Origin: Sulfurimicrobium sp963741495
Lineage (GTDB): Bacteria; Pseudomonadota; Gammaproteobacteria; Burkholderiales; Sulfuricellaceae
Assembly (NCBI GenBank): GCA_963741495.1
Contig: CAVUID010000013.1
Span: 124,001 to 188,000, forward strand
Reading direction: 5' to 3'
DNA length: 64,000 bases
The position numbers and the translations under genes were made by a program. Every line of letters begins with the position of its first letter. Positions within the stretch are counted from its first letter, which is position 1. Under the pieces are notes generated by a model that ran no database searches, was not told the DNA's origin, and saw nothing but the letters and a program-made list of their open reading frames with translations. Positions 1 to 7,584 of the stretch are shown one piece after another.

Positions 1-729
1 TGCCCGCCCGGCTCAAACTGGGCGAGAATTGCCGTCTGCCCGTCCTGCCTCGACCTGATTGAAGAAGTCAGCGAACGCTGGTCGGGCCAGTCCACCACGC
101 GCAAGCATGCCAGGGTAACGGCCGAAAAATCCCTGCTGGTGATGCAGGATTTCAGCAATATCGTGGCATATCTGCAGGGCGGCAAGAACAGCGGCGTCGC
201 CGCAACTTTCAGCATCGAGAGCACAAATGCCCAACCCTCGCTCAAGCCGAGCGGCGAACCCGAATTGTTCGAATCGGGGGCGCAGCAATGGCAGGTAGAG
301 AATGAATCCCTGAGCGGTTATGGCGTCACTTTCACGCGCAGCGGCAAGGGGCAGCTAAAAATCGGTACGCTGGTAGGCCTCAAGGCAAACACGGGCAAGA
401 GCATTGCCATCGGTATCGTACGTCGCATCAGCAACGAACCGCCACACAAGGTACAAGCAGGTATCCAGACCCTGAGTCAGACAGCCATCATTGTCGAACT
501 CCACCCTCTACCCGGCGAGCAGGGCATGTCAGGCCCCGCCATCTACTTGCCTGAACTGCCAAAACTGGCACTGGGGCGCAGCCTGCTGCTTCCCGCTTCA
601 GCGCATGCGCCGGCCAGGCTGGTTCAACTCAAGGCGCAAGGAAAAAGCTACACCATTCGCCTGCATGCGGCAGTTGAACACGGCCCGGATTATGTCCAGG
701 CAGGGTTTGATGTGGTTGCCAAAAACTGA
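1..729 (+). CDS. Hypothetical protein, 5'-truncated (possible PilZ-like C-terminal part)
   Basis: The frame is open from the first base of the window to a TGA at 727-729, so the N-terminus lies outside. The visible part has a Cys-rich start (CPPG...CPSC), then a variable stretch, then a beta-rich C-terminal half with a conserved-looking segment (GTLVGLKANTGKSIAIGIVRRIS followed by VQAGIQTLS, split here only for description). That C-terminal pattern resembles PilZ-type beta barrels that bind cyclic di-GMP, but I see no clear RxxxR motif in the visible part, so the link is weak. The stop overlaps the start of the following esterase gene (TGATG), suggesting translational coupling. Confidence 0.6.
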   Translation, partial: CPPGSNWARIAVCPSCLDLIEEVSERWSGQSTTRKHARVTAEKSLLVMQDFSNIVAYLQGGKNSGVAATFSIESTNAQPSLKPSGEPELFESGAQQWQVENESLSGYGVTFTRSGKGQLKIGTLVGLKANTGKSIAIGIVRRISNEPPHKVQAGIQTLSQTAIIVELHPLPGEQGMSGPAIYLPELPKLALGRSLLLPASAHAPARLVQLKAQGKSYTIRLHAAVEHGPDYVQAGFDVVAKN

Positions 730-1418
730 TGGAAGCGCTTGAAATTGCCACCGGCGCCAACCCCTCCAGTGCTGTCATCTGGCTGCACGGTTTGGGTGCG
801 GACGGGCACGACTTTGCCCCCATCGTACCGGAGCTGGGTCTGCCTGTCGGAATGGAAGTGCGTTTCATCTTTCCGCATGCACCGCTGCTGCCTGTCACCA
901 TCAATAACGGCCATGTCATGCCCGCCTGGTATGACGTCAGAAGCCAGGATCTGCGCCAGATCGAAGACGAGACCGGGATCCGCGCCTCGCAGCAGCGAGT
1001 GGAGGCACTGATCCGGCGTGAAGAAGCGCGTGGCATTCCTGCCGCGCGCATCGTGCTGGCCGGCTTTTCCCAGGGCGGCGCCGTCGCGCTTCATACCGGG
1101 CTGCGCCATGCCGAGCCCCTGGCTGGGGTGCTGGCACTTTCCACCTATTTACCGCTGCCGCACACGCTGGCTTCTGAAGCCAGTATGGCCAATAGCGGAA
1201 TACCGATTTTGATGGCGCATGGTTCAGCAGACAACGTCATTCCCATTGCCCAAGGCCTTGCCTCGCGCGATTGGCTGGAAAAAAGCGGCCATGCCATACA
1301 GTGGCAGGCGTACCCGATGGCCCATTCCGTGTGTCAGGAAGAAATCACGGATATCGGTCGGTGGCTGGCTCAGGTATTGACGGCAGAGCCGCACACAAGG
1401 GGAAAAACCGCCGTCTAG
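729..1418 (+). CDS. Carboxylesterase / phospholipase of the alpha/beta hydrolase family (EstB-like)
   Basis: A 229-residue cytoplasmic alpha/beta hydrolase of the carboxylesterase 2 / acyl-protein thioesterase family, which cleaves short-chain carboxyl esters or acyl thioesters. The oxyanion-hole motif HGLG is at residues 20-23. The nucleophile elbow GFSQGG places Ser114, the acid is Asp168 (HGSADNVIP) and the base His199 (PMAHS), so the triad is complete. Length matches the family. The ATG overlaps the TGA of the upstream gene, so the two are probably co-transcribed. Its stop codon lies inside the left terminal repeat of the palindrome at 1415-1581. The natural substrate cannot be told from sequence. 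Confidence 0.9.
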   Translation: MEALEIATGANPSSAVIWLHGLGADGHDFAPIVPELGLPVGMEVRFIFPHAPLLPVTINNGHVMPAWYDVRSQDLRQIEDETGIRASQQRVEALIRREEARGIPAARIVLAGFSQGGAVALHTGLRHAEPLAGVLALSTYLPLPHTLASEASMANSGIPILMAHGSADNVIPIAQGLASRDWLEKSGHAIQWQAYPMAHSVCQEEITDIGRWLAQVLTAEPHTRGKTAV

Positions 1419-1581
1419 TGGTCTGCTTCCGAAATAGAGGGACAAAATGAAACGGATGGATTTTGTCGCGTGACAAGGCGCGAGGAGGCGACATAGCAAG
1501 CTCTATGGCAACGACGAGCAACGCCGCCACGTGGCAAAAGACGCCGTTTCATGTCTCGATATTTCGGAAGCAGACCACTAG
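1415..1581. repeat. Long palindromic repeat element with CATAG/CTATG core
   Basis: The 22-base ends 1415-1436 and 1560-1581 are perfect inverted complements (CTAGTGG...CCACTAG). Pairing continues imperfectly inward (ATGAAACGG against CCGTTTCAT) to a centre CATAG (1492-1496), six bases, CTATG (1503-1507). The element fills the gap between two convergent genes, and the terminal CTAG on each side supplies both TAG stops. CAAGGCGC (1474-1481) and CAACGCCG (1519-1526) flank the core, as in the two palindromes near 45.4 kb. It probably also ends transcription from both sides by forming a long hairpin. No transposase is nearby. Confidence 0.85.
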
Positions 1582-2666
1582 CTTGACCGGATTTGCAGCA
1601 ACGCCTCAACCGCAGCCAGCACACGCTCAACCGGGATTACTTCCAGACATTCGCTGCGCTTGCTGCCGCCGCAACCATCGTTGCCGCACGGGCGGCAAAT
1701 ATGAGCCGAAGTCAGAATGCGATGCGACACGCACCACGGCCCCCATTCGAGATCGCCGCTGGGGCCGAACAGGACAGCCACCGGTGTTTGCATCGCCGCT
1801 GCAATGTGCATGGGCGCCGAATCCACCCCGACAAATACCTTGGCCATCCCCGTCAGCGCGGCCAGTTGCTTCAGGCTCAACTGGCCGGAAAAGTCCACCA
1901 CAGGTCGCTCAAGCGGTGCCAGCATCTCCCGCACCAGCGCCTGTTCGGCCATATCCGGGGCTGCCGTGACCACGATCTGATGCCCCCGGTCTTGCAGCGA
2001 ACGTATCAGCTCCGTCATGTGGTACACCGGCCAGCACTTGAACAGCCAGCGCGAAGCCGGATGGATATGAATAAACTCCCTGCCCGCCAGACCGTGCTGC
2101 GCCAGCATTTGCTGCACATCGCTTCGTGCCGCCTCGCCCGGCTCCAGCGTCAGTTGACGCTCACTCGCGTCCGGAAAAATGCCAATCCGCCGCAAGGCGT
2201 CCAGATGCATCTCGACGGTGTGGCGGAAGCGCCCTGCCGGGACGGGAAAGAAATGGCTAAAGCTGTTGCGCCAGAAACGCCCCCGCCCGCGCACATTGCG
2301 CGTCACGGCATGAGGCACGCCCAGCAAGCGAGTCAGCCAGGCGCCCCGATTGTGTTCGGTAAGATGAATGATCAGATCGTAATGCCTCGCCTTCAGGCGC
2401 GAAAGCAGCCGCCACTCCTCGCCTGCCTGCCGCAGTGGGCCAAGCTTTTTCCAGTTCCGGTCTATGGTGTGCACTTCCGAGATGGCAGGGTGAAGCGTCA
2501 GCATCTCCGCCGTATCCTCATAGACCAGCGCGTCCACCTCGAGATGGGGCGCATGGTTTTTCAACACTGTGAACACGGGTGAAGTCAGCAACACGTCGCC
2601 ATGGTGGCGCAGCTTGATGACCAGGATACGTTTGATAGCGGATAGATCGATAGCGTCAGGAGCCAT
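1578..2666 (-). CDS. waaQ: Lipopolysaccharide core heptosyltransferase (WaaQ-like, GT9 family)
   Basis: A 362-residue glycosyltransferase family 9 protein that would transfer a heptose from ADP-heptose onto the LPS inner core at the cytoplasmic face of the inner membrane. The N-terminal Rossmann half starts with ILVIKLRHHGDVLLTSPV, typical of the family. The C-terminal donor-binding half carries FVGVDSAPMHIAAAM and the phosphate-binding VLFGPSG. The Cys-rich tail (CRPCGNDGC...C) is characteristic of the heptosyltransferase III branch, which is why I call WaaQ rather than WaaC or WaaF. It stands alone, behind a terminator of btuB, so it likely has its own promoter in the 50-base gap. Its stop lies in the terminal repeat of the palindrome downstream. 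Confidence 0.85.
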   Translation of the reverse strand: MAPDAIDLSAIKRILVIKLRHHGDVLLTSPVFTVLKNHAPHLEVDALVYEDTAEMLTLHPAISEVHTIDRNWKKLGPLRQAGEEWRLLSRLKARHYDLIIHLTEHNRGAWLTRLLGVPHAVTRNVRGRGRFWRNSFSHFFPVPAGRFRHTVEMHLDALRRIGIFPDASERQLTLEPGEAARSDVQQMLAQHGLAGREFIHIHPASRWLFKCWPVYHMTELIRSLQDRGHQIVVTAAPDMAEQALVREMLAPLERPVVDFSGQLSLKQLAALTGMAKVFVGVDSAPMHIAAAMQTPVAVLFGPSGDLEWGPWCVSHRILTSAHICRPCGNDGCGGSKRSECLEVIPVERVLAAVEALLQIRSS

Positions 2667-2685
2667 GGCAGTCGTTAGTTGGCAT

Positions 2686-2712
2686 AAAAAAGGCCGGAAA
2701 AACCGGCCAGTT
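2686..2712 (-). terminator. Rho-independent terminator after btuB
   Basis: On the minus strand GGCCGG, five T, CCGGCC is followed by a run of six T. It lies 5 bases past the btuB stop and upstream of waaQ, so it should separate the two genes. Confidence 0.85.
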
Positions 2713-2716
2713 CACA

Positions 2717-4795
2717 TTACTTGAATGTATATTCCAGCGCAACCATGGCATTCCTTTCCGGCAACGGGTAAGCCTCGTAGAGATCTGGCGTAAAGTTGCT
2801 TCTTGCCGCATAAGTGAAATATTTCTGGTTGAACAGATTATTTACCGCAGCACTCAGGTTCCATAGGCCCATCTGGTGGGTCAACTTGACGTTTGCCACC
2901 GTGTAGGCCGGGATTTTTGCCCCAAGACTATTGGCTTCGTCATTATCCATATATTGCGCTGACACATAGCTGACGACTCCGCTCAGACGGGTTTGGGCCG
3001 TAATATCCCATGCGCCTTTCAGATTGAGTTTGTGGCGGGGAACCAGTGGAACGGTCTTGCCGGCAATGTTGATATTGGTGCCTATGAAAGCATTACCGGG
3101 AAAGGTGCCCTCAAGGAACTTGGCGCTGGTGTAAGTATAGCCTGCGCCAAGCGCCACTTTTTTGGATGCCTGCCATTTTGCATCAAGTTCCACCCCCTGT
3201 CGCCGGGACGGGGGAAGATTGGAATTACCAACACCGGCACTGAAAGGGTCGAGGTGGATTTCATCCTTTACATCCATCTGATACAGGGCGGCACGCAGGC
3301 TTCCCTGGGCGAAACCCTGCTCCAACCCGATTTCAGCCGTTTCAGCGGTCTGTGGCCGGAGAAACTGAAACTGATTGGTATAGCTGGTCGAACTTTCGTA
3401 GATTTCATCCACATTGGCAAAGCGAAAACTGCGCCCAAACTTGGCAGTCGCCGCAGTTGCAGGTAAAACTTGATGTCGCAGGCCAATCTCATAGGCTTGC
3501 TCTTTCTCTTTTTGTGCCCCAGCAGGCGCTTCCGAACCCGCAAACCAGGGATTCGTTGGCGCGGTCGGATCGTATTTGTCTTGTGCGCTGATACGCAACC
3601 ATTCCTGGCGCATGCCAGCTGTCAGCACGGTTTTAGCCGATAACCGCAGCGTATCGTGCAGGTATAACCCGGTATTGTACTGATCTGCGCTCACACGGTT
3701 ATAGGGCTGACTGATGTTAACGGGCAGGTTGGAAATGTTTTTGCGATAGTCCCAGCCGTACCAGTCGAGGCCAACAACCAGGCTGTTCTCCAACCCCACC
3801 AGCGGCTTTTCGATCTTGAGGCGAGGGGCGAAGGAAAGAACTTTCAGGCTGGCATCATTATAGATGGGCCATCCACCCTGATCGAAATAGGATTTCTGGC
3901 TCTTGTCGCGGTAACCGAAGTCGACATTGAATTCACCAATCCCGGTTTGATGCTGCCATTCCAGACTAGCCCTGTTTCCATCGCGACTGGCGTAATCAAG
4001 CGGCGTACGCGACCCACTCCGGTCGCTTTCGAGCTGGTTGAGACCTGTACTAGGCTGCACCCTCCGACCAGCAGGCAGGCGAATATCCTGCCTGTCCGCC
4101 CCGATTTTGAGTGCAACTGTTCCTGTTTCTGTCAGCCAACGCATGTCCGCCTGCAAGTTCGACTGCTCATTCCGGTTATTGGCTCGATACCCATCTGAAA
4201 CATAGCTATTGGCTGCCACATTGATTCCGGCCTGTTGGCCAAAGTAATTGGCATTAAACTGAACATCATTGGTATTGTAAGAGCCTGTGCGGACGCCAAC
4301 CGTTGCAGAATTACCCTGCTTTTCCGGGGCTTTGGTAATGATGTTGATCACACCTGCGCTGGCGCCCTGGCCGTACAGCACTGCGCCGCTCCCCCGCATG
4401 ACTTCTATCCGTTCCACAGCAGCTAGTGGCACGGCCGCCCACTGCACACCCGATAGATCAATATCAGCGATACGACGCCCGTCCAGCAGAATTAGCGTAT
4501 TCTGACCAGCACTTGCACCAAAGCCTCGCATATCTACAGTAGTGTTGGCCGCATTGCTGCCAAACAGGTCGCGAGTAGTGATACCCGTTTGCTCGGCAAG
4601 AAGGTCGGGCAAGGTTTTTGCAGCACTTTGTGTTATTTCCTGTTGCGATATCACTGTGATATTGACGGGCTTTCCCTGGTAAGCCTCAGAGAAACGCGTC
4701 GCCGTAACGACAATTTCATCAGCCTGATAAAGTGGAATTTCCTCGCCGAATGCGGGAAAAGAAAGGGCCAGAAAGCCCGGAAGCAAGCGTTTCAT
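2717..4795 (-). CDS. btuB: TonB-dependent vitamin B12 outer-membrane receptor BtuB-like
   Basis: A 692-residue outer-membrane receptor that would import corrinoids with energy from TonB-ExbBD. A signal peptide is followed by a TonB box, DEIVVTATR, near residues 26-34. The plug domain (about 40-150) contains VDMRGFGASAGQNTLILLDG and VERIEVMRGSGAVLYG, and the remainder is a beta barrel ending in a typical aromatic-rich strand. The start at 4795 is chosen because an AGGAG ribosome site lies 8 bases upstream and a signal peptide begins there; a longer frame to 4828 would be translated from leader RNA. The substrate is assigned from the cobalamin riboswitch directly upstream. No other B12 transport or synthesis genes adjoin it. 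Confidence 0.9.
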   Translation of the reverse strand: MKRLLPGFLALSFPAFGEEIPLYQADEIVVTATRFSEAYQGKPVNITVISQQEITQSAAKTLPDLLAEQTGITTRDLFGSNAANTTVDMRGFGASAGQNTLILLDGRRIADIDLSGVQWAAVPLAAVERIEVMRGSGAVLYGQGASAGVINIITKAPEKQGNSATVGVRTGSYNTNDVQFNANYFGQQAGINVAANSYVSDGYRANNRNEQSNLQADMRWLTETGTVALKIGADRQDIRLPAGRRVQPSTGLNQLESDRSGSRTPLDYASRDGNRASLEWQHQTGIGEFNVDFGYRDKSQKSYFDQGGWPIYNDASLKVLSFAPRLKIEKPLVGLENSLVVGLDWYGWDYRKNISNLPVNISQPYNRVSADQYNTGLYLHDTLRLSAKTVLTAGMRQEWLRISAQDKYDPTAPTNPWFAGSEAPAGAQKEKEQAYEIGLRHQVLPATAATAKFGRSFRFANVDEIYESSTSYTNQFQFLRPQTAETAEIGLEQGFAQGSLRAALYQMDVKDEIHLDPFSAGVGNSNLPPSRRQGVELDAKWQASKKVALGAGYTYTSAKFLEGTFPGNAFIGTNINIAGKTVPLVPRHKLNLKGAWDITAQTRLSGVVSYVSAQYMDNDEANSLGAKIPAYTVANVKLTHQMGLWNLSAAVNNLFNQKYFTYAARSNFTPDLYEAYPLPERNAMVALEYTFK

Positions 4796-4847
4796 TTTAA
4801 TCTCCTGAATGCGCAAGCCATCCCGCAAGCGCCAAGGTTGTGAAAGT

Positions 4848-5062
4848 TCAAAGGCCGGTCTCCGGGCTTGTAAGCATTAACTCGTCGCCTTCCCATGATC
4901 GTGCCTGTCTTAATGCAGGCACTGAATCACAGTGGCGCTGTGACAAGTTCGCGCTTACTTACCGTTGCGGGGGCAGCACAGGCTTATGTTCGATAATTGA
5001 ACAGACCTGTTTCCCGTTTCACTCCGCTGCCGGATGGCAGACGGAACACCTTCAAACAGGCG
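4848..5062 (-). promoter_or_regulatory. Cobalamin riboswitch controlling btuB
   Basis: Read on the minus strand, the leader shows the class hallmarks in order: GGTGTTCC near 5050, GAAACGGGAA, TGCCCCCGCAACGGTAA, the B12 box core GCCACTGT near 4935, GGGAAGGCGACGAG, and the closing AAGCCCGGAGACCGGCC at 4851-4867. A plausible promoter lies just upstream (TTCTTG, 17 bases, TAGAAT with the -10 at 5065-5070). The RNA ends about 50 bases before the btuB start, consistent with B12-dependent control of translation or elongation. The whole 4796-5181 stretch has no gene; it holds this leader and, at its far end, the divergent promoter for the zapB-like gene. Confidence 0.93.
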
Positions 5063-5145
5063 CGGATTCTACCGCATGTTGCAATGCGCAAGAAATCTGC
5101 GCTCAAATAACATGGCAAAACACTTTTAAAACGCCACGTTAGCAG

Positions 5146-5175
5146 TTGACCTAGCTGGATTTTTCAAATTATAGT
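5146..5175 (+). promoter_or_regulatory. Sigma70-type promoter for the zapB-like/zapA operon
   Basis: TTGACC at 5146-5151, an 18-base spacer and TATAGT at 5170-5175. The predicted transcription start, about seven bases past the -10 box, falls on the ATG at 5182, so the mRNA may be leaderless. Confidence 0.65.
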
Positions 5176-5181
5176 GTGCGC

Positions 5182-5382
5182 ATGCAAGCGGAATTGAAAT
5201 CCCTCGAAGAAAAAGTCACGCAGATCGCACGCATGTGCCAGCAGCTGCGTTCCGAAAATATTCAGTTGCGCCAGCAACTCGCCACCGCCCAGAACAGGGG
5301 AAAACTCCTGAACGACAAGATTCTGGGGGCGCAAACCCGCCTTGAAGCCCTGATGGAACAAATTCCGGAGTCCGCCGAATGA
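5182..5382 (+). CDS. Small coiled-coil protein, ZapB-like (TIGR02449-type)
   Basis: A 66-residue, almost entirely helical protein with heptad-like hydrophobic spacing from about residue 3 to 60 (LKSLEEKVTQIARMC, LRSENIQLRQQL), giving one long coiled coil. Small proteins of this kind commonly precede zapA in beta- and gammaproteobacteria and are thought to act with ZapA or in Z-ring bundling; that role is inferred from position and shape. I use the ATG at 5182; a GTG at 5176 is in frame but would precede the predicted transcription start. The stop overlaps the zapA start (ATGA), indicating coupling. Confidence 0.8.
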   Translation: MQAELKSLEEKVTQIARMCQQLRSENIQLRQQLATAQNRGKLLNDKILGAQTRLEALMEQIPESAE

Positions 5383-5687
5383 GCGAAATAAAGGGCCTGG
5401 ACGTTACCATCATGGGGCGCGAGTTCCGCGTCGCCTGCCCCGAAGACGAACAGGAAGCACTGCTTCAGTCCGTGGACTACCTCGACAAGAAAATGCGCGA
5501 AATCCGCGACAGCGGCAAAGTCATCGGGGTGGAACGCATCGCCATCATGGCCGCGCTGAACATCACACACGAACTTCTCAATACCCACGTCGCCGGTTCT
5601 TTTGACATCGGCGAGTTCAAGAGTAGAATGAACTCCATGCAGGCTCAAATCGAGCAGGCAATGACGGAGCAGGATGAACTTTTTTAG
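5379..5687 (+). CDS. zapA: Cell division protein ZapA
   Basis: A 102-residue cytoplasmic protein that bundles FtsZ protofilaments at midcell. The N-terminal globular part has VTIMGREFRVACPEDEQEALLQSV and YLDKKMREI, followed by GVERIAIMAALNITHELL and a C-terminal coiled coil through which ZapA tetramerises. Length and layout match the family. It overlaps the upstream coiled-coil gene by 4 bases. The following 6S RNA and 5-formyl-THF cyclo-ligase genes repeat the zapA-ssrS-ygfA order well known from E. coli, which supports all three calls. Confidence 0.93.
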   Translation: MSEIKGLDVTIMGREFRVACPEDEQEALLQSVDYLDKKMREIRDSGKVIGVERIAIMAALNITHELLNTHVAGSFDIGEFKSRMNSMQAQIEQAMTEQDELF

Positions 5688-5721
5688 CTGGCTGCGAAAT
5701 AAAAAGTCCTTCGCAACCAGC
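5687..5721 (+). other. Hairpin directly after zapA
   Basis: GCTGGCTGCGAA (5687-5698) and TTCGCAACCAGC (5710-5721) are inverted complements with one mismatch, starting on the last base of the zapA stop. No T-run follows, so it may be a processing or stabilising hairpin between zapA mRNA and 6S RNA rather than an intrinsic terminator. Confidence 0.55.
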
Positions 5722-5726
5722 TTACC

Positions 5727-5908
5727 GAGTTGTCCCCTGCGGTGTTCGTCTAGGCTAGATATTCTTTGAACCAATATATAAAGTTTGGTTGTAGCTATTA
5801 AGTGCGCTGTTGTGCGCGTCCCCTGCGGATGTGCCTGATGCGCTCTGGCCGCGACCCTCTTGGACCCCAGGTTCAAGATGATAGCCTGACGGCATGCGCG
5901 GGGGGCTC
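5727..5908 (+). ncRNA. ssrS: 6S RNA
   Basis: The region lies between zapA and ygfA, the conserved 6S RNA position. The 5' part (CCCCTGCGGTGTTCG) can pair with the 3' part (GCATGCGCGGGG) to close a long rod of about 180 bases. The conserved 3'-side segment GGTTCAAGATGATAGCCTG, GACGGCATG is present and the middle can open into the bubble that mimics an open promoter. 6S RNA binds sigma70 RNA polymerase in stationary phase. Exact ends are estimated from the closing stem. Confidence 0.82.
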
Positions 5909-5946
5909 CTACCCCCTAACCTGTTGTCGTTTTTCCTTCGCCCACC

Positions 5947-6549
5947 TTGAATAAACCCCAACTGCGACGCCATTTGCGCCAACTGCGCAGCCAGCTTTCG
6001 CCGCACCAGCGACGGGCGGCGGCCAATGGCCTGCTGCGGATAGCCACGCGCGAGCGCCTGCTAATGCGCTATGGTCGTATCGGCTTTTATCTGCCCTTCG
6101 AAGGCGAGATGGATATGTTGCCCCTGCTCAACCAGGCATTGCGTTTGGGAAAATCCTGCTATTTGCCCGTGGTACCGCGCCGATTCCAGAAACATCTTTA
6201 TTTCACGCGCCTCACGGCCCGCCCAAGCTGGTATCTCAACCGCTTCGGCATCCATGAGCACTGGTCGCCGAGACCGGTCCGCGCCAGCCAGCTGGACCTG
6301 TTGTTCATGCCGCTGGTGGGGTTCGATGAAAGCGGGTTCCGGCTGGGGATGGGCGGCGGTTTCTACGACACCAGCCTGGCATTCCTCGGGCGGCGAAAGA
6401 TCTGGCGCAAACCCTATCTGGTCGGCATTGGTTACGAATGCCAGAAAGTGGCACATGTCCCACGCGACCCATGGGACATGCCGCTAGACGCCGCACTCAC
6501 CGAACACCAGCTCTACCGCTTCCCGCAATCAGCCCATACCCATATCTGA
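5947..6549 (+). CDS. ygfA: 5-formyltetrahydrofolate cyclo-ligase
   Basis: A 200-residue enzyme that converts 5-formyl-THF to 5,10-methenyl-THF with ATP, returning a storage folate to one-carbon metabolism. The N-terminal RRHLRQLRSQL and the ATP/phosphate-binding GFRLGMGGGFYD (about residues 130-141) are diagnostic. The start is a TTG at 5947; no earlier ATG gives a sensible N-terminus and the ribosome site is weak. It follows 6S RNA, with which this gene is commonly co-transcribed. Its last 21 bases overlap the convergent mutY gene. Confidence 0.92.
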   Translation: MNKPQLRRHLRQLRSQLSPHQRRAAANGLLRIATRERLLMRYGRIGFYLPFEGEMDMLPLLNQALRLGKSCYLPVVPRRFQKHLYFTRLTARPSWYLNRFGIHEHWSPRPVRASQLDLLFMPLVGFDESGFRLGMGGGFYDTSLAFLGRRKIWRKPYLVGIGYECQKVAHVPRDPWDMPLDAALTEHQLYRFPQSAHTHI

Positions 6550-7584
6550 ATTAATACTTGCAAGCAGCTTGCGCACGGGCGTTGGGATGGCTGTCTCCAT
6601 GGCGGCTTCAATGCTCAGCCACATTCCATCCTGCTGACTCACCTGGGGCAGTATTCGCCGGACATTGATGAGCAGGGGGCTGATATGCAGACGGAAATGG
6701 GTGAAATCATGCCGCATGACAGGTTTACTCACAGGACTATCCGACTCGAATCCAAAACAGGTAGTGCCATACTGCCGGACATTTGCCGCGCCATCACTTT
6801 CCGGGAAACTCCATAAGCCCCCCCAGATTCCAGCTGGCGGTCGCTTTTCCAGAAAAATTTTGCCCTGATGCATGAACAGCAGCATGGTGGTTGATTTTTC
6901 TGGCAGCGCCTTGCGCGGCCGGGACTGGGGAAATTCTGCCTGGCACCCTTGCTGCCTGGCTGCACAACTCGAGCTGACTGGGCAAACAACGCAATTTGGC
7001 CGGCTGCGGGTGCAGATGGTCGCTCCCAGATCCATCAAGGCCTGGGTATAGATTTCGATTGCGGCCTCCGGCAGCAAGGCCTCGGCATGGCGCCAGAGCA
7101 CCTCTTCCACCTTTTTAGCTCCCGGGTAGCCGGCCACCACCAGATAGCGCGCCAGCACACGCTTCACATTGCCATCCAGAATCGCCCGGCGTTCACAGAA
7201 AGCAAAGGCACTGATCGCCGCCGCGGTGGAACGTCCGATGCCCGGTAATGCCAGAATCTGTTCGAATTCACGCGGAAACTCGCCGCCATGATCTTTCTCC
7301 AGGATTTGCGCCGCCCGGTGCAGATTGCGCGCCCGCGAGTAGTAACCCAGCCCGCTCCAGTGGGCCAGCACTTCATCCAGCGCGGCGGTTGCGAGGGACG
7401 CGATGTCCGGAAAGCGGAGCAGAAAGCGCTGGTAATATGGGATAACACTGGAAACCTGGGTCTGCTGCAGCATGATCTCCGACAGCCAGACCGCATAGGG
7501 GTCGCGGTTGCCTTGCCAGGGCAAGCCATGGCGACCGTGCTGCTTGTGCCAGAGGATCAGGCGTTGGGAAAAATCGTCGACCAC
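6529..7584 (-). CDS. mutY: A/G-specific adenine DNA glycosylase MutY
   Basis: A 351-residue base-excision repair enzyme that removes adenine paired with 8-oxoguanine. The catalytic Glu36 lies in LSEIMLQQTQV. The helix-hairpin-helix ALPGIGRSTAAAI is followed by Asp137 in ILDGNVKR. The 4Fe-4S cluster ligands are Cys191, 198, 201 and 207 (C-X6-C-X2-C-X5-C). A Nudix-like C-terminal domain for 8-oxoG recognition runs from about 225. The start is a GTG immediately after the AsmA-family stop, so the two genes form one unit. mutM, the partner enzyme against 8-oxoG, is elsewhere in the window (61.8 kb). Confidence 0.95.
   Translation of the reverse strand: MVDDFSQRLILWHKQHGRHGLPWQGNRDPYAVWLSEIMLQQTQVSSVIPYYQRFLLRFPDIASLATAALDEVLAHWSGLGYYSRARNLHRAAQILEKDHGGEFPREFEQILALPGIGRSTAAAISAFAFCERRAILDGNVKRVLARYLVVAGYPGAKKVEEVLWRHAEALLPEAAIEIYTQALMDLGATICTRSRPNCVVCPVSSSCAARQQGCQAEFPQSRPRKALPEKSTTMLLFMHQGKIFLEKRPPAGIWGGLWSFPESDGAANVRQYGTTCFGFESDSPVSKPVMRHDFTHFRLHISPLLINVRRILPQVSQQDGMWLSIEAAMETAIPTPVRKLLASINSDMGMG

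Noticed and set aside
1463..1969. Apparent gene across the palindrome at 1.4-1.6 kb into waaQ
   Set aside because: It reads through the repeat and then antisense to waaQ; the sequence has no conserved features.
4840..5142. Short open frame on the plus strand in the btuB leader
   Set aside because: It is antisense to the cobalamin riboswitch and has no ribosome site.
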